The notes: generated from the sequence alone by a model not told the origin. A stretch of DNA of 64,000 bases from Acidobacteriota bacterium (GCA_016700075.1 CP065000.1:620001-684000); one strand, 5' to 3'. Positions 1-8,528 are shown, numbered from the stretch's first letter. Numbers and translations are program-made.

Positions 1-267
1 ACATTGCTCGACTATTACGGGCGCGAATTGGAGATATGGGCTGCGGCGAAAGATCAGACAAAGCTGAATAACGTAGCAAAAGATATAAGGCAAACCTGGG
101 ACAAATTGTTTCCAACCATTGAGTCGCACGGAGGCTCTGTTGAGGCGAAAACCTTCGGAGCTTTGGTTGAAAAGATCGAAAAGGCAAAAACACCGAGCGA
201 TTTCGCACAGCTTGCAACCCCAATATTGGATGAGGTTGACAATTTGGAAAAGGTCTTCACGAAGTAA
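1..267 (+). CDS. C-terminal part of a helical protein of unknown function (5' truncated by window)
   Basis: The reading frame is open from the first base, so the gene probably begins before the window; a TTG at position 4 is the first possible start inside it. The visible 87 residues are charged and predicted helical (motifs such as WAAAKDQTKLNN and DEVDNLEKVFTK) with no membrane segment. I do not recognise a family. About 250 bp without a gene separate it from the next CDS, so it is probably not in the same operon as the PepSY gene. Confidence 0.5.
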   Translation, partial: TLLDYYGRELEIWAAAKDQTKLNNVAKDIRQTWDKLFPTIESHGGSVEAKTFGALVEKIEKAKTPSDFAQLATPILDEVDNLEKVFTK

Positions 268-520
268 AGCTTTGATTCATCTTCAATTCGGTCACGCTAG
301 TAGCGACGACGATAACGACTAAGGCCCTAGGCCAGTAGTTGTCGAATCAAGGGGAAAATACGGTTTGTGGCTTCGGTTGCTAACCGTTTCTTATTGTTCG
401 TGGCAAAATCAAAGCCAGTCTCAAAATAGTTTCCCGCGTTAATCTTCTGTTTATTTTCATTTAGTTATCCTGTTCGTGAACTCGCGATAATGGCGAGTAA
501 TTTACGAAGGAGATAATTAA

Positions 521-931
521 ATGAACACTCGATCAATTACAAAATTCGCCCTCTTTTCTTTTCTGATCCTTGGCGTGTTTGGACTTTCGGTTGCAAACGT
601 TTCTGCTCAAGAGAAAGAACGCGGAGAGAAAAATGAACGCGGCGAACGTGAAAGCAAGGCAAGCTCTAAGCTCGCAAAGAAGGCGAAGATTACGCTTGCA
701 CAGGCTCGCGAGATCGCCTTGCGCGAAGACAATGGCAAGGTCGAGAGCGAGGAGCTCGAGAAAGAGCACGGCAAGCTCGTTTACTCGTTCGACATCCGCA
801 ACGCAACCGGCACTATCACCGAGATATGGGTCGATGCCAAAACCGGCAAGGTCGTCCATAAATCAGAGGAGAATGCCGAAGCCGAAGCCAAAGAGAAAGC
901 TGCGGACATGAAGAAAAAGGGGAAAAACTAG
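521..931 (+). CDS. Secreted PepSY-domain protein
   Basis: This 136-residue protein has an N-terminal signal peptide (hydrophobic residues about 8-28, cleavage likely after VSA), a lysine/glutamate-rich linker, and a PepSY-like domain at about residues 55-115 (ITLAQAREIAL, then an ITEIWVDAKTGKVV strand-turn-strand typical of PepSY). PepSY proteins are periplasmic or cell-surface and are linked to protease inhibition or metal/redox systems. The strong ribosome-binding site AAGGAG lies 9 bases before the ATG. A 6-bp inverted repeat (ACTCGC/GCGAGT, about 480-498) just before the RBS may be an operator. It is the first gene of a likely operon with the outer-membrane protein at 1012 and the membrane protein at 1796. 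The exact role is unknown. Confidence 0.8.
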   Translation: MNTRSITKFALFSFLILGVFGLSVANVSAQEKERGEKNERGERESKASSKLAKKAKITLAQAREIALREDNGKVESEELEKEHGKLVYSFDIRNATGTITEIWVDAKTGKVVHKSEENAEAEAKEKAADMKKKGKN

Positions 932-1011
932 CGCCACTCGGAATAGGGCGGTCTTTTAGATCAGCAGCATAAGAAAGTCCGCCCATTCCAATATTTGATC
1001 TGGAGATAGAA

Positions 1012-1773
1012 ATGAAAACAACAGTCTCAGCTTTAACCTTCCCGCTTTTCGCCCTGATTCTAGTGTTTTCGACGTATCCGGTACATTCACAAGGCGGGCC
1101 TCCAATGATAACGGACGATACCGAGACCGTGCCAAAAGGACGCTGGGAAATAAACACCGCATTTACTATCGAACGAGGCTTTGACGGGCGACTATTCGGA
1201 ACGCCGCTCCTCGACATCAACTACGGACTAAGTGAACACACTCAACTCAAGGTCGAAATACCCTGGCTGGTGCTGCACCGCAACGGGCAACGACGTCAGA
1301 GCGGTTTGGGCAATACAAATATCGGCGTTCGCTGGCGCTTTCGCGATGAGAAGAAAAATCAGCGTGTTGCTATGTCGATCTATCCACAGATCAGCTTTAA
1401 CAATCCAACATCGTCGGTTCGTCGCGGCCTTGTTGAGAAAGGTCCCGAGTTCCTTATGCCGCTGCAATGGCAAACAAAGGTTGGGAAATTCGGCGTCGGC
1501 GGTGATGTCGGCTACCGTTTCAAGCGCGGGCCGGACGACCTGACCTATGGCTTCATCGTTGGCAGGGCGATCAACGATTTGTTTGAGGTAATGGCCGAGG
1601 TTCACGGCACAGGGCCAAGGGCGAGGCTCAGCCAAAGCGAAGTCGTTTATAACTTTGGAACGCGGGCTAGACTAAACAAGCATTTGACGCTCCTGCTGTC
1701 AGCCGGGAAGAGCATTCGGCGAAACCACGATCCGCGTTTTATAGGTTATGGCGGTATTCGCGTCGACTTTTGA
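1012..1773 (+). CDS. Outer-membrane beta-barrel protein, PF13557-like (phenol MetA pathway/transporter family)
   Basis: This 253-residue protein begins with a signal peptide (residues 1-26, ending near VHSQ), followed by a PPMITDDTETVPKGRWEIN segment typical of the Phenol_MetA_deg/putative transporter family found next to metal and solvent efflux genes. The rest alternates amphipathic strands with aromatic and glycine residues and ends in RVDF, the terminal aromatic residue expected of an outer-membrane barrel. The RBS GGAGA lies 7 bases upstream of the ATG. It lies 80 bp after the PepSY gene and 22 bp before the COG4705-like gene, which suggests an operon. Substrate is unknown; the family link comes from recall of its N-terminal motif. 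Confidence 0.7.
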   Translation: MKTTVSALTFPLFALILVFSTYPVHSQGGPPMITDDTETVPKGRWEINTAFTIERGFDGRLFGTPLLDINYGLSEHTQLKVEIPWLVLHRNGQRRQSGLGNTNIGVRWRFRDEKKNQRVAMSIYPQISFNNPTSSVRRGLVEKGPEFLMPLQWQTKVGKFGVGGDVGYRFKRGPDDLTYGFIVGRAINDLFEVMAEVHGTGPRARLSQSEVVYNFGTRARLNKHLTLLLSAGKSIRRNHDPRFIGYGGIRVDF

Positions 1774-1795
1774 TTTCGCAATAAAAGAGGAAGAA

Positions 1796-2554
1796 ATGAA
1801 TACAGAATCTAAAAAGCTCATTAGCAAAGTACCCCACATCACGGTGATCTTCTGGATAGTCAAGATCTTCGCTACAACACTCGGCGAAACTGGTGGCGAT
1901 TCACTTTCGATGTCGCTCGATCTTGGCTATCTGCTAAGCACGGGAATTTTCGCATTGGTCTTTATCGCGGCCGTTGCGGTTCAGATAAAGGCGACGAAGT
2001 TTCATCCTTATCTTTACTGGCTCACAATCGTTGCAACAACAACAGTCGGCACGACAATGGCTGACTATGCAACCCGAGATATGGGCATCGGTTACACCGG
2101 CGGATCGGCGATCTTGCTCGCCTGCGTAGTTGCATCGCTGCTCATCTGGCGTTGGGTTATGGGAACGGTTTCGGTCGAAAGCGTGAACACGCCAAAGGTT
2201 GAAATATTTTATTGGGTGACGATAATGTTCTCGCAGACATTGGGCACAGCTCTCGGTGATTGGTTCGCTGACAGTTTGGATCTTGGCTATCTCGTGGCCG
2301 CTGCAGTTTTCGGAACCGCGTTGCTTATAACGTACCTGTTCTATCGCTTCACAAACGCATCGCGCGTCGTCCTTTTCTGGGTTGCATTCATCCTTACACG
2401 ACCACTCGGCGCCGTCGTCGGCGACTTCCTCGACAAACCTCTCGACCACGGCGGCCTAAACCTAAGCCGCTTCACAGCGTCGGCCGTTCTGCTCGCCCTG
2501 ATCGTTGCATTTATCTACGTCTTTCCGCAAAAAGCCGCAGAGGAAGGCCATTGA
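1796..2554 (+). CDS. COG4705-like multi-pass membrane protein with internal repeat
   Basis: This 252-residue protein has about eight hydrophobic helices. It contains a repeated unit: an FW-x-VKIFATTLGETGGD-like motif at about residue 20, a weaker copy (YWLTIVATTTVGTTMAD) at about 75, YWVTIMFSQTLGTALGDWF at about 140, and FWVAFILTRPLGAVVGDFLD at about 205. This four-fold repeat is characteristic of the uncharacterised membrane-anchored COG4705 family. The ATG at 1796 is chosen because GAGGAA lies just upstream; an upstream in-frame ATG at 1748 would overlap the preceding gene. It ends 19 bp from the convergent PRTRC ThiF gene. Function is unknown; neighbours in this family often include metal-response genes. 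Confidence 0.75.
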   Translation: MNTESKKLISKVPHITVIFWIVKIFATTLGETGGDSLSMSLDLGYLLSTGIFALVFIAAVAVQIKATKFHPYLYWLTIVATTTVGTTMADYATRDMGIGYTGGSAILLACVVASLLIWRWVMGTVSVESVNTPKVEIFYWVTIMFSQTLGTALGDWFADSLDLGYLVAAAVFGTALLITYLFYRFTNASRVVLFWVAFILTRPLGAVVGDFLDKPLDHGGLNLSRFTASAVLLALIVAFIYVFPQKAAEEGH

Positions 2555-2573
2555 AGAGTGCCCAGACCGACAG

Positions 2574-3401
2574 TTAAATTTGCTCCGGAGTGCAGTAAAC
2601 GGCGCGGCTCGTACCGCTCTCAAGTTCAAAGTAGACCGCAGACCGTCGGAGATCCCTGGTGAGAAGCATGGCTGAAAGTGTTTCGACCATCTCAACCGCC
2701 ACTCGCTGATTCACGTTCAGGCTTTGTTCACCAAGGCGAACGCGTTCGGGACACGACAAATCACGCTTGGTTTCAATTCTTTCTGGTTCAAGAAGATCGG
2801 GGTGCTGAAGCGACGGTGCCGGGAGTGCCCGGCAGATACTAGTTCCCGTGAAGTACTGCTCTGGCTTTAACCGTTTGGTCGTGGAACCGAGTAACACTTG
2901 GCCGGATGTCTTCCCGTTTCCGCCGTCTATCCACCAGGCTCGCGAAGCATCACCGTAACTTCGAAACTCATCAAGTGCTCGATGCATCTCTCGTCGAGCA
3001 AGGTAATTATCGACGCAACCGACGATGATCGTCAGATTCCGGTAGTCGCTATTCGAGCTTTTAAGATGTTTGTCGGGATCAAACTTCTCACAGGAAAAGC
3101 TTGTTTCTATTCCCCAAGCCATAGAAACTCGTTCCGCTAATGTCTGTGCCTTGTACCGCCCAACTTCAGCGAAGCAGAAATTGCTGCGCGGAATATTTCC
3201 GTTCTCTACAACGTCCGGGTCAACGATCAGCATTTCAGCGGATTTGTTCTGCTGCTCCTTTAGTTCGAAGATCAATCGGGCTAGAGCAGGAACGACGAAA
3301 GAACCTGTTCCACCGGCACCGACAACGACGAACCGAAGGGTGTTGTATTCGACCGGCATTACAACTGTAGCGTTCGAGAACCTAAGATCGATATCCATCA
3401 C
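2574..3401 (-). CDS. PRTRC system ThiF-family (E1-like) protein
   Basis: This 275-residue ThiF/E1-like adenylating enzyme has the nucleotide-binding GAGGTGS loop at about residues 27-33 (VVVGAGGTGSFVVPALAR), an acidic loop DPDVVENGNIPRSNF (about 61-75) and a conserved VGCVDNYLAR segment. In PRTRC (ParB-related, ThiF-related cassette) loci this protein is the presumed activator of a ubiquitin-like partner. It is the last gene of a tightly packed minus-strand operon with the JAB (overlap 4 bp), E2-like B, F, ubiquitin-like C and E-like genes. The biochemical role is known for the superfamily (C-terminal adenylation of a small beta-grasp protein); the target in PRTRC systems is not established. 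Confidence 0.88.
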   Translation of the reverse strand: MMDIDLRFSNATVVMPVEYNTLRFVVVGAGGTGSFVVPALARLIFELKEQQNKSAEMLIVDPDVVENGNIPRSNFCFAEVGRYKAQTLAERVSMAWGIETSFSCEKFDPDKHLKSSNSDYRNLTIIVGCVDNYLARREMHRALDEFRSYGDASRAWWIDGGNGKTSGQVLLGSTTKRLKPEQYFTGTSICRALPAPSLQHPDLLEPERIETKRDLSCPERVRLGEQSLNVNQRVAVEMVETLSAMLLTRDLRRSAVYFELESGTSRAVYCTPEQI

Positions 3402-4042
3402 AACATCATCTGAAGCAAAGCTTCGACTTCATTCAGATCGACAACGCCACACGGCAATTGTCCGACCCAGGAAAAGGGAATAGGAACAAGATGATCATAG
3501 ATCCCGCAGCGGAATCTGATCTTTGGTTTATCGTGGACGTCTGCAATGAGCCCGAAGACGCGGAACTTTCCCGATTCGTCGCGGTCATCTGCAGTACTGA
3601 ACTGGTATGCCCCATCTGGGTGCGTATGAATCTCGATGCAGGCCTCGGAGTATTCGGGCCGTCTATCATCGGCGATGGTCGAGGCATATGTCCTGTCCCT
3701 GCTCGACGTACTCCACTGCCACGCGTATCGCTCGCTATCCCAGTAGACAAGATAAAGTTCTTCTCTAAAATTCTCCTTCGAGTTGGAGATCCGGGCGTGT
3801 TTGCAAATTTCGTCCCATACCCGACTTGGCACCTTCGGCTTATGCCATCTAATACCTAGAAATCCGGTTGGAAGGCCCTTTATCTCTCTGAAAAACAGAG
3901 GAACTGAAACCGTAAATTCCTCACGCTGAGATCTTAGAAGCACGCCGTTGCCGGCAAGAAGATACTCGTAAAGAATTGCTTCTACCGGCTCGAATCGTTC
4001 TTTTGCGATCCGATGGCCGATAAACTCGTTTCGTCTGTCCAT
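3398..4042 (-). CDS. PRTRC system protein A, JAB/Mov34 metalloprotease
   Basis: This 214-residue protein carries the JAMM zinc motif in its C-terminal half: H139-x-H141, S149 and D152 (EIHTHPDGAYQFSTADDRD). An N-terminal region of about 90 residues is specific to PRTRC A. JAB proteases remove ubiquitin-like proteins or trim their C-termini, so this enzyme is the likely processing or deconjugating partner of the ubiquitin-like protein C at 5808. Its stop overlaps the ThiF start, and it lies 7 bp downstream of protein B. Assignment is confident from motif and context; substrate is inferred. Confidence 0.88.
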   Translation of the reverse strand: MDRRNEFIGHRIAKERFEPVEAILYEYLLAGNGVLLRSQREEFTVSVPLFFREIKGLPTGFLGIRWHKPKVPSRVWDEICKHARISNSKENFREELYLVYWDSERYAWQWSTSSRDRTYASTIADDRRPEYSEACIEIHTHPDGAYQFSTADDRDESGKFRVFGLIADVHDKPKIRFRCGIYDHLVPIPFSWVGQLPCGVVDLNEVEALLQMML

Positions 4043-4049
4043 ACTTCAT

Positions 4050-4733
4050 TCAGAACCGCAAGTCGTACCTTCGCTGTTCAACGATCGTTTCCCATGCGTC
4101 GTCGATCGTGGTACTTGATAAGAGCAGTTCAGACTTCGGAAACTTCTTCCCTTTGTCAGCCGCCAGTTTCCAAAGAAGTTCGCGTACATCGTGTGGTTCG
4201 GAGAGGCATCGCTCGCTGGCGTGGTCCGCATTGAACGGCGTGTCGAAAATTAGTTTCCAAACTTCGCTGAGTGTAGAAGGATGGGTCTCAGGAACTTCAT
4301 TCTTCCCGAAGCAGATCTTGCCTGAACTAATATTTGGCAGCGGGGCGACAGCAAGGCCGGTGTTAGCCGATATATGAGATGATGGCGCGGCCCAGAGATA
4401 ATATTCCCGTCCTCTACCGAGAAGGATGAGAGGGGGCAAAGGAACTGAGAGTTCAACAAGTCCCTTTTCATGAAAGACAACGATTATCTTTCGTATTGCG
4501 GCGGGCTCGTACGAGAGGATCGCGTTGCCTTCGGGAGCCTCGCGGTAACGCAGAACCCGTTTACCAAGCCATCCCGTATCTGTATGAACCTTTCGAAACG
4601 CTCTAGCCACTTGGTCACTCGAAAGAGCCTTCAAAGACACAGATGATTCTTTAAGATCGGCAAAGAGATATTGACCGGGCAGGAAATACAGTGCGGCGGA
4701 TGCATCGGCAGGCATTTGCATGTTGTTATTCAT
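4050..4733 (-). CDS. PRTRC system protein B (E2-like)
   Basis: This 227-residue protein matches PRTRC protein B in length and in characteristic segments: GWLGKRVLRY (about 55), the VELSVPLPPLILLGRGREYYLWA block (about 93-115, shown here as separate short motifs VPLPPLILLG and REYYLWA), APLPNISSGKICFG (about 130) and a W-x2-IFDTPFNADH segment (about 160). PRTRC B has been grouped with E2-like folds. Four bases separate it from the upstream F gene. Together with the ThiF, JAB and C genes it forms a complete E1/E2/JAB/ubiquitin-like set. Whether conjugation really occurs is unknown. Confidence 0.85.
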   Translation of the reverse strand: MNNNMQMPADASAALYFLPGQYLFADLKESSVSLKALSSDQVARAFRKVHTDTGWLGKRVLRYREAPEGNAILSYEPAAIRKIIVVFHEKGLVELSVPLPPLILLGRGREYYLWAAPSSHISANTGLAVAPLPNISSGKICFGKNEVPETHPSTLSEVWKLIFDTPFNADHASERCLSEPHDVRELLWKLAADKGKKFPKSELLLSSTTIDDAWETIVEQRRYDLRF

Positions 4734-4736
4734 CGC

Positions 4737-5558
4737 TTACCTTTGCCTCTCCGACCCGACCTTCCCAGTATTCCAGAATGAAATAAGCTCACTAAAGAAC
4801 CTCTGAGCATCTTCTTCGATCCTTTTATCCAACTGTTCGAGATTTTTGAAGTACAGGCTTGCGGCCTGATACGCCTCGGTCAACCAGTCAACCGTTTCTC
4901 TGTCCCATTCAAAGAACTCCGGATATTGGCAGTTCGTAACGTCTAGCCAGGGATTACCGGTGGAGTGATCGACCAGGCGGATCAGATCGCTGAAAGGTTT
5001 TGCTTTTGCCCCGCGCGTTTCCTTCCAGATATTTGCATGTGCCGTCTTGATCGGAGGCAGTGACTCTTTATCAACTCCGTACTCTTCAGAAAAGTAATTC
5101 CAGATCTCATCATCTTCATTGAAATAGAACATCAGGCCCGCGAGATAACTGTCCCGCAAGTGTGCGAAGTCAACTTCTTCACAGCAAAGGTCGAAGTTCA
5201 GCGGCGGTATGGCAAATCGTTCTAGTTCTGACTCAGGATCGTCATGCCAGTATTCGAGCAGTGGAAAGCGCTTGTCATTTATAAGCTGAAAGAACTCGTT
5301 CGTACGTTCGCTGTACGCCTTAAAATGACCTGCTCTATACAGGCTCCTTGTGGATTGTTCCCACTCCTTCGGAAACATCTCGATATAAAGCCGGAATTTG
5401 TGCTGTTCCGATACGACTCTGGATACGGTTTCGCATGCAAATATGGCGTTGTGGCTCTTTGCTTTAAATCGAAGATATTCGAGCGAACCGACCAATCGTT
5501 CGTCAAAGCCAAAAATTACCTTTCCGTTCTCGGCCGTCGCCAATCCTAGTCCGGTCAT
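4737..5558 (-). CDS. PRTRC system protein F-like
   Basis: This 273-residue, acidic and aromatic-rich cytosolic protein has no membrane segment. The segment GNPWLDVTNCQYPEFFEW (about residues 202-219) and the overall position between proteins B and C fit PRTRC protein F, a cassette member without known activity. The start is 14 bp after the stop of the small gene at 5573, and its 3' end is 4 bp before protein B, so it is translated from the same operon mRNA. Identification rests more on locus position and length than on a diagnostic motif. Confidence 0.6.
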   Translation of the reverse strand: MTGLGLATAENGKVIFGFDERLVGSLEYLRFKAKSHNAIFACETVSRVVSEQHKFRLYIEMFPKEWEQSTRSLYRAGHFKAYSERTNEFFQLINDKRFPLLEYWHDDPESELERFAIPPLNFDLCCEEVDFAHLRDSYLAGLMFYFNEDDEIWNYFSEEYGVDKESLPPIKTAHANIWKETRGAKAKPFSDLIRLVDHSTGNPWLDVTNCQYPEFFEWDRETVDWLTEAYQAASLYFKNLEQLDKRIEEDAQRFFSELISFWNTGKVGSERQR

Positions 5559-5572
5559 GGAGCCTCCATACC

Positions 5573-5818
5573 TCAGAATCCAATCGGAACATAGTCGATC
5601 GCTGATGCCGGGCTCTTCTGAAACCCCTTTCGATGGGATTCGATTGTTTCGATCTCCTGAGTGCCGATGGTCAGGATGTTCTCGGCCTCGCTTACTTCCT
5701 CGACGCTCAAAAGTTCAGTAGCCTCTCGCTGCATTAAGCGTTCGGCAAGAATGATCGCCGGATTGATCTGCTCGTTCTCAGCCCGCAATAATTCGAGGGG
5801 CGCTTCATCAAGAAGCAT
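5573..5818 (-). CDS. Small PRTRC-operon protein of unknown function
   Basis: This 81-residue acidic protein is predicted helical in the first two thirds (PAIILAERLMQREATELLSV, EVSEAENILTI). The ATG at 5818 is preferred over an upstream in-frame start at 5926 because the longer version would lie inside protein C and has an Arg/Ser-rich shadow-like N-terminus. With this start it overlaps the end of protein C by 11 bp, a typical translational-coupling arrangement. I do not recognise the family. Being inside the cassette suggests a role with the ubiquitin-like protein C, but this is only context. Confidence 0.6.
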   Translation of the reverse strand: MLLDEAPLELLRAENEQINPAIILAERLMQREATELLSVEEVSEAENILTIGTQEIETIESHRKGFQKSPASAIDYVPIGF

Positions 5819-6113
5819 AGCCTTTATGCTGCGCTCGTTTGACGATGGTGACACTGAGCTTGCCGTCCTTAACCTCACGCGTGATGTTCGCGTTCTCGAT
5901 CGAAGCGAAATGCGGCTGAAGCACAACCTTAAGTGTCTTATCTTCCTGTGCGAGAGATGAATCCAGTTCGAAGGTCTGACCCTCGATCTTTATCGTCGCC
6001 TTCGGATCGGTCACCGGAGTTGGCGCATCCGTGCTTTCCGATGATTCCGTTTCGGCGCCGTTCGCGGTTTCCGGCGTACTTTCATCCGGAGGCGTATTAG
6101 TTTCGTTTTCCAT
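5808..6113 (-). CDS. PRTRC system protein C, ubiquitin-like beta-grasp protein
   Basis: The 101-residue product has a disordered acidic Thr/Ser/Glu-rich N-terminus (about 1-38) followed by a small domain with the PRTRC C signature: IKIEGQTFEL, then ANITREVKDGKLSVTIVKR (about 74-92), ending in QHKGYAS. PRTRC C is regarded as the ubiquitin-like member of the cassette. A glycine near the C-terminus (HKG-YAS) would allow JAB trimming to a terminal Gly and activation by the ThiF protein; this is inference. It is translationally coupled to the small gene downstream and lies 6 bp after the E-like gene. Confidence 0.82.
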   Translation of the reverse strand: MENETNTPPDESTPETANGAETESSESTDAPTPVTDPKATIKIEGQTFELDSSLAQEDKTLKVVLQPHFASIENANITREVKDGKLSVTIVKRAQHKGYAS

Positions 6114-6119
6114 AATTTT

Positions 6120-7247
6120 CTATGAGGCGAAAAGTGACTGCTGGTCCTTCGCTGGTTCCTGCGGGATCGCACTTGAAGTTGAAGTTGTATCGGAACTCGT
6201 GACCGCTTGCTCGGAAGTATTATTTGGATTTTTCGCAGCAGCGTTGGGACTTCGCTTTTTGGTTGCCGCCTGCGCCTTCTTCATCTTCTCGGCCGCCATT
6301 AGAGGAAGTGAGTTTCTGTACTGTTCGAGAGCCGTCGATATCGGATCAGACAGATTGAACTCACCACTTTCATTACACCTGTTCATGAATGTGATCTGCG
6401 GAGCAAACTCATGTGAACGCACACTGACAATGCAGTCTCTCGAACCATTTGATTCGGGCAGCAGTTGGATCACGGCCGTTACGGTGCAGGCGTCAAAGTT
6501 ATAGGGTTCCTTTTCAGACAAAACGACCGACCTTACGAACTGTTCAGTACCGATTATGTCGTCTGGGACGGCTTCATCGGTTGAGTTCATCAACGGAGCA
6601 GTTTCAATGACTGCCTCGACACCAGTAGCCGATAGAATCGAATCGTGCTCTTGCGCTTCCCCGGTGGTGATACCCGCGTCCGAACGCGGAATGGAATTCT
6701 GTTCTGCACTTTGGTCACCCGTTGGCTCTGCGATTCCAAATGGTTCCGAAGGTCTCAATATCGAAATGATCTCTTCCTCGCATTCCGGCTTGCATTCGTT
6801 TGCATAGGATGGTCGATCAGAGCCTGATTCTTCAGGATGGACGATACCGAGAAACTCGTCGTTTGACTCGGCGAATTCAGTCTTCACATCGGTGTTCAGT
6901 TCAGCAGACATTGATGCTACGTTTGCGACCGTGTTTTCAATTGTACGCGGAGTCGCTTGCTGAATTGGAGCGGATGTCCTCGGAATGGTTTCGCGTTCGA
7001 TATCTCGGAGCCTTTCGAGAAACTTGCTCAGGAAAATGTTCCGAATTGTTAATTCTTCATGCGACCGAGTCATGTACTCAGCACCTTTCCAGAGCTCCAA
7101 TCCGATCTGCTGATTCGTCTGCCCGCTGCCTTGAAATCCCGCGTTCTGATGTACTTCAGACGCGAGTGTTTGGGCAGTAAAGATCAGTTGGTCGATTTTC
7201 TCGCGATTATCAAGAGTAATGAACGAACCGCCATTCAGAATTTCCAT
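6120..7247 (-). CDS. PRTRC protein E-like protein with long N-terminal extension
   Basis: This 375-residue protein has three parts. Residues 1-95 are helical (starting MEILNGGSFITLDNREKI). Residues about 95-245 are an acidic low-complexity linker. The C-terminal part (about 245-345) resembles PRTRC protein E: beta-rich TVTAVIQLLPES, then FNLSDPISTALEQYR and a helical AAEKMKKAQAATKK tail. Typical PRTRC E proteins are much shorter, so the N-terminal half appears to be an added module. It is the first gene of the cassette operon, with a 119-bp gap to the sigma-54 activator upstream. That gap holds a sigma-54-like sequence with wrong spacing (7332-7346). Confidence 0.55.
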   Translation of the reverse strand: MEILNGGSFITLDNREKIDQLIFTAQTLASEVHQNAGFQGSGQTNQQIGLELWKGAEYMTRSHEELTIRNIFLSKFLERLRDIERETIPRTSAPIQQATPRTIENTVANVASMSAELNTDVKTEFAESNDEFLGIVHPEESGSDRPSYANECKPECEEEIISILRPSEPFGIAEPTGDQSAEQNSIPRSDAGITTGEAQEHDSILSATGVEAVIETAPLMNSTDEAVPDDIIGTEQFVRSVVLSEKEPYNFDACTVTAVIQLLPESNGSRDCIVSVRSHEFAPQITFMNRCNESGEFNLSDPISTALEQYRNSLPLMAAEKMKKAQAATKKRSPNAAAKNPNNTSEQAVTSSDTTSTSSAIPQEPAKDQQSLFAS

Positions 7248-7366
7248 ATCTCTATCTCCACAGTCCTATCTACCGCTCTTTTTTGTTCCCCAACCATCGT
7301 CAAACGAAAAGAGAAAGGTTCGCGAAACCTCGCAAACCCTTCTGCCCAATTAACCTTCGTTTCGTT

Positions 7367-8413
7367 TTACGCCGCAGCCGCAAGTGAGCCGGATGCGTTT
7401 GACGACGTCACAAACCGTTCCTGATTCTTTTTCAGAATGCGGGAGATAGTTGAATGAGTGGTGTTGATCGAACGCGCGGCCCGGCGCAGATTTCCGTTTG
7501 AGCGTTTTAGGGCGTGTTCGACAAACATTGCGGCGGCCTTGATGTACACGCTATCAAGATCGTCTGTCGCCGGGTCGAGTGTGACGGTCAGGTAGTTGTT
7601 TTCCTTTTCGTCAGCTGTTTCTAGTTCGGAGCGGAATCTGGTCTCTCCACTTAGCATACTGTTGACGACCTGAAGAGTGATCGCCGGTTCGTCAATGGTT
7701 TCGACTGCAAGGCGGGTTGCGAAATTTCTAATCTCTCTGTAGTTCCCCTTCCATTCGAGTTCCTGGATCGCTACAAGAACTTCTTTTTCGATTTGTAGAG
7801 GCTCCTCCAGCCCTATTGTGCCTCTATCGGTCTCTAACTGGTCGAGGAATGTCTCAACAATTCTTTCCTTTTGATAACGAAGCGGCAAGGTTTCAAGCTG
7901 AAGAATATTCAGACGGTCGAAGAGATCGGCCCTAAATGTCCCGTTCTTGACCATTGATCGGAGATCTCTTGAAGTCGCAGCAACAACCCGCACATCAATT
8001 TCGCGTTCCATCGTTCCGCCAACCCGACGAATGCGTCTTTCTTCGACCGCTTTCAGAAACTTCGCCTGAAGTCCAAGCGAGAGTTCTCCGATCTCGTCGA
8101 GGAAGAGTGTTCCGCCTTGTGCGGCTTCGAACAAACCCGCTTTCGCAGCGATTGCACCGGTGAATGCACCTCGCTCGTATCCAAAAAGCTCTGACTCCAA
8201 AAGTTCAGACGTAAAACTGGCGCAGTTGACGCTTACAAAATCTCGTTTCGACCTGGGACTAAGATCGTGCATTTGGTGGGCAATGGTTGTCTTTCCAGTG
8301 CCTCTCTCCCCCGTAATGAGGACGTAATGCGGAACTCTGGCGAATAGGACGATTTTTTCATCCAAGATTGACCTTCCCTTGAAAGCACAGTCATCAACAT
8401 AATTATCGGCCAT
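7367..8413 (-). CDS. Sigma-54-dependent transcriptional activator without sensor domain (PspF-like layout)
   Basis: This 348-residue bacterial enhancer-binding protein starts almost directly with its AAA+ domain. Visible motifs are Walker A GERGTGKT (35-42), the sigma-54-contacting GAFTGA loop (82-87), Walker B TLFLDEIGEL (102-111) and an arginine-finger region FRADLFDRLN (160-169). A Fis-type helix-turn-helix (about 296-330, GNLRRAARSINTTHSTISRIL) binds DNA. There is no receiver, GAF or PAS domain, so control would be by level or by a partner protein. GGAGAAG lies 7 bp before the ATG. It sits between the PRTRC operon and the DNA-metabolism operon. Five strong -24/-12 promoters before the transfer genes make it the likely activator of conjugation; that link is inference. 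Confidence 0.93.
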   Translation of the reverse strand: MADNYVDDCAFKGRSILDEKIVLFARVPHYVLITGERGTGKTTIAHQMHDLSPRSKRDFVSVNCASFTSELLESELFGYERGAFTGAIAAKAGLFEAAQGGTLFLDEIGELSLGLQAKFLKAVEERRIRRVGGTMEREIDVRVVAATSRDLRSMVKNGTFRADLFDRLNILQLETLPLRYQKERIVETFLDQLETDRGTIGLEEPLQIEKEVLVAIQELEWKGNYREIRNFATRLAVETIDEPAITLQVVNSMLSGETRFRSELETADEKENNYLTVTLDPATDDLDSVYIKAAAMFVEHALKRSNGNLRRAARSINTTHSTISRILKKNQERFVTSSNASGSLAAAA

Positions 8414-8528
8414 AAGGTAACTTCTCCCACGAACAACTTTCGGCTTGCAGAGCTGTTTCGGCTACAAATCCGGTCTTTCCCTGCGAGAAAAACCCGATTC
8501 ACCCTTTCGATAGTTAAGCCTGCATAAC

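Noticed and set aside
466..473. Second nic-like TATCCTGT site
   Set aside because: It matches the IncP nic consensus but lies far from mobilisation genes; the 8-mer is expected several times in the window by chance.
5819..5926. N-terminal extension of the small PRTRC gene
   Set aside because: The Arg/Ser-rich extension lies inside protein C in another frame; the ATG at 5818 gives normal operon overlap.
7332..7346. Sixth sigma-54 promoter before the PRTRC E-like gene
   Set aside because: The minus-strand GGGCA...TTTGC match has GG-N11-GC, one base too long for sigma-54 spacing, so it was left out of the promoter set.
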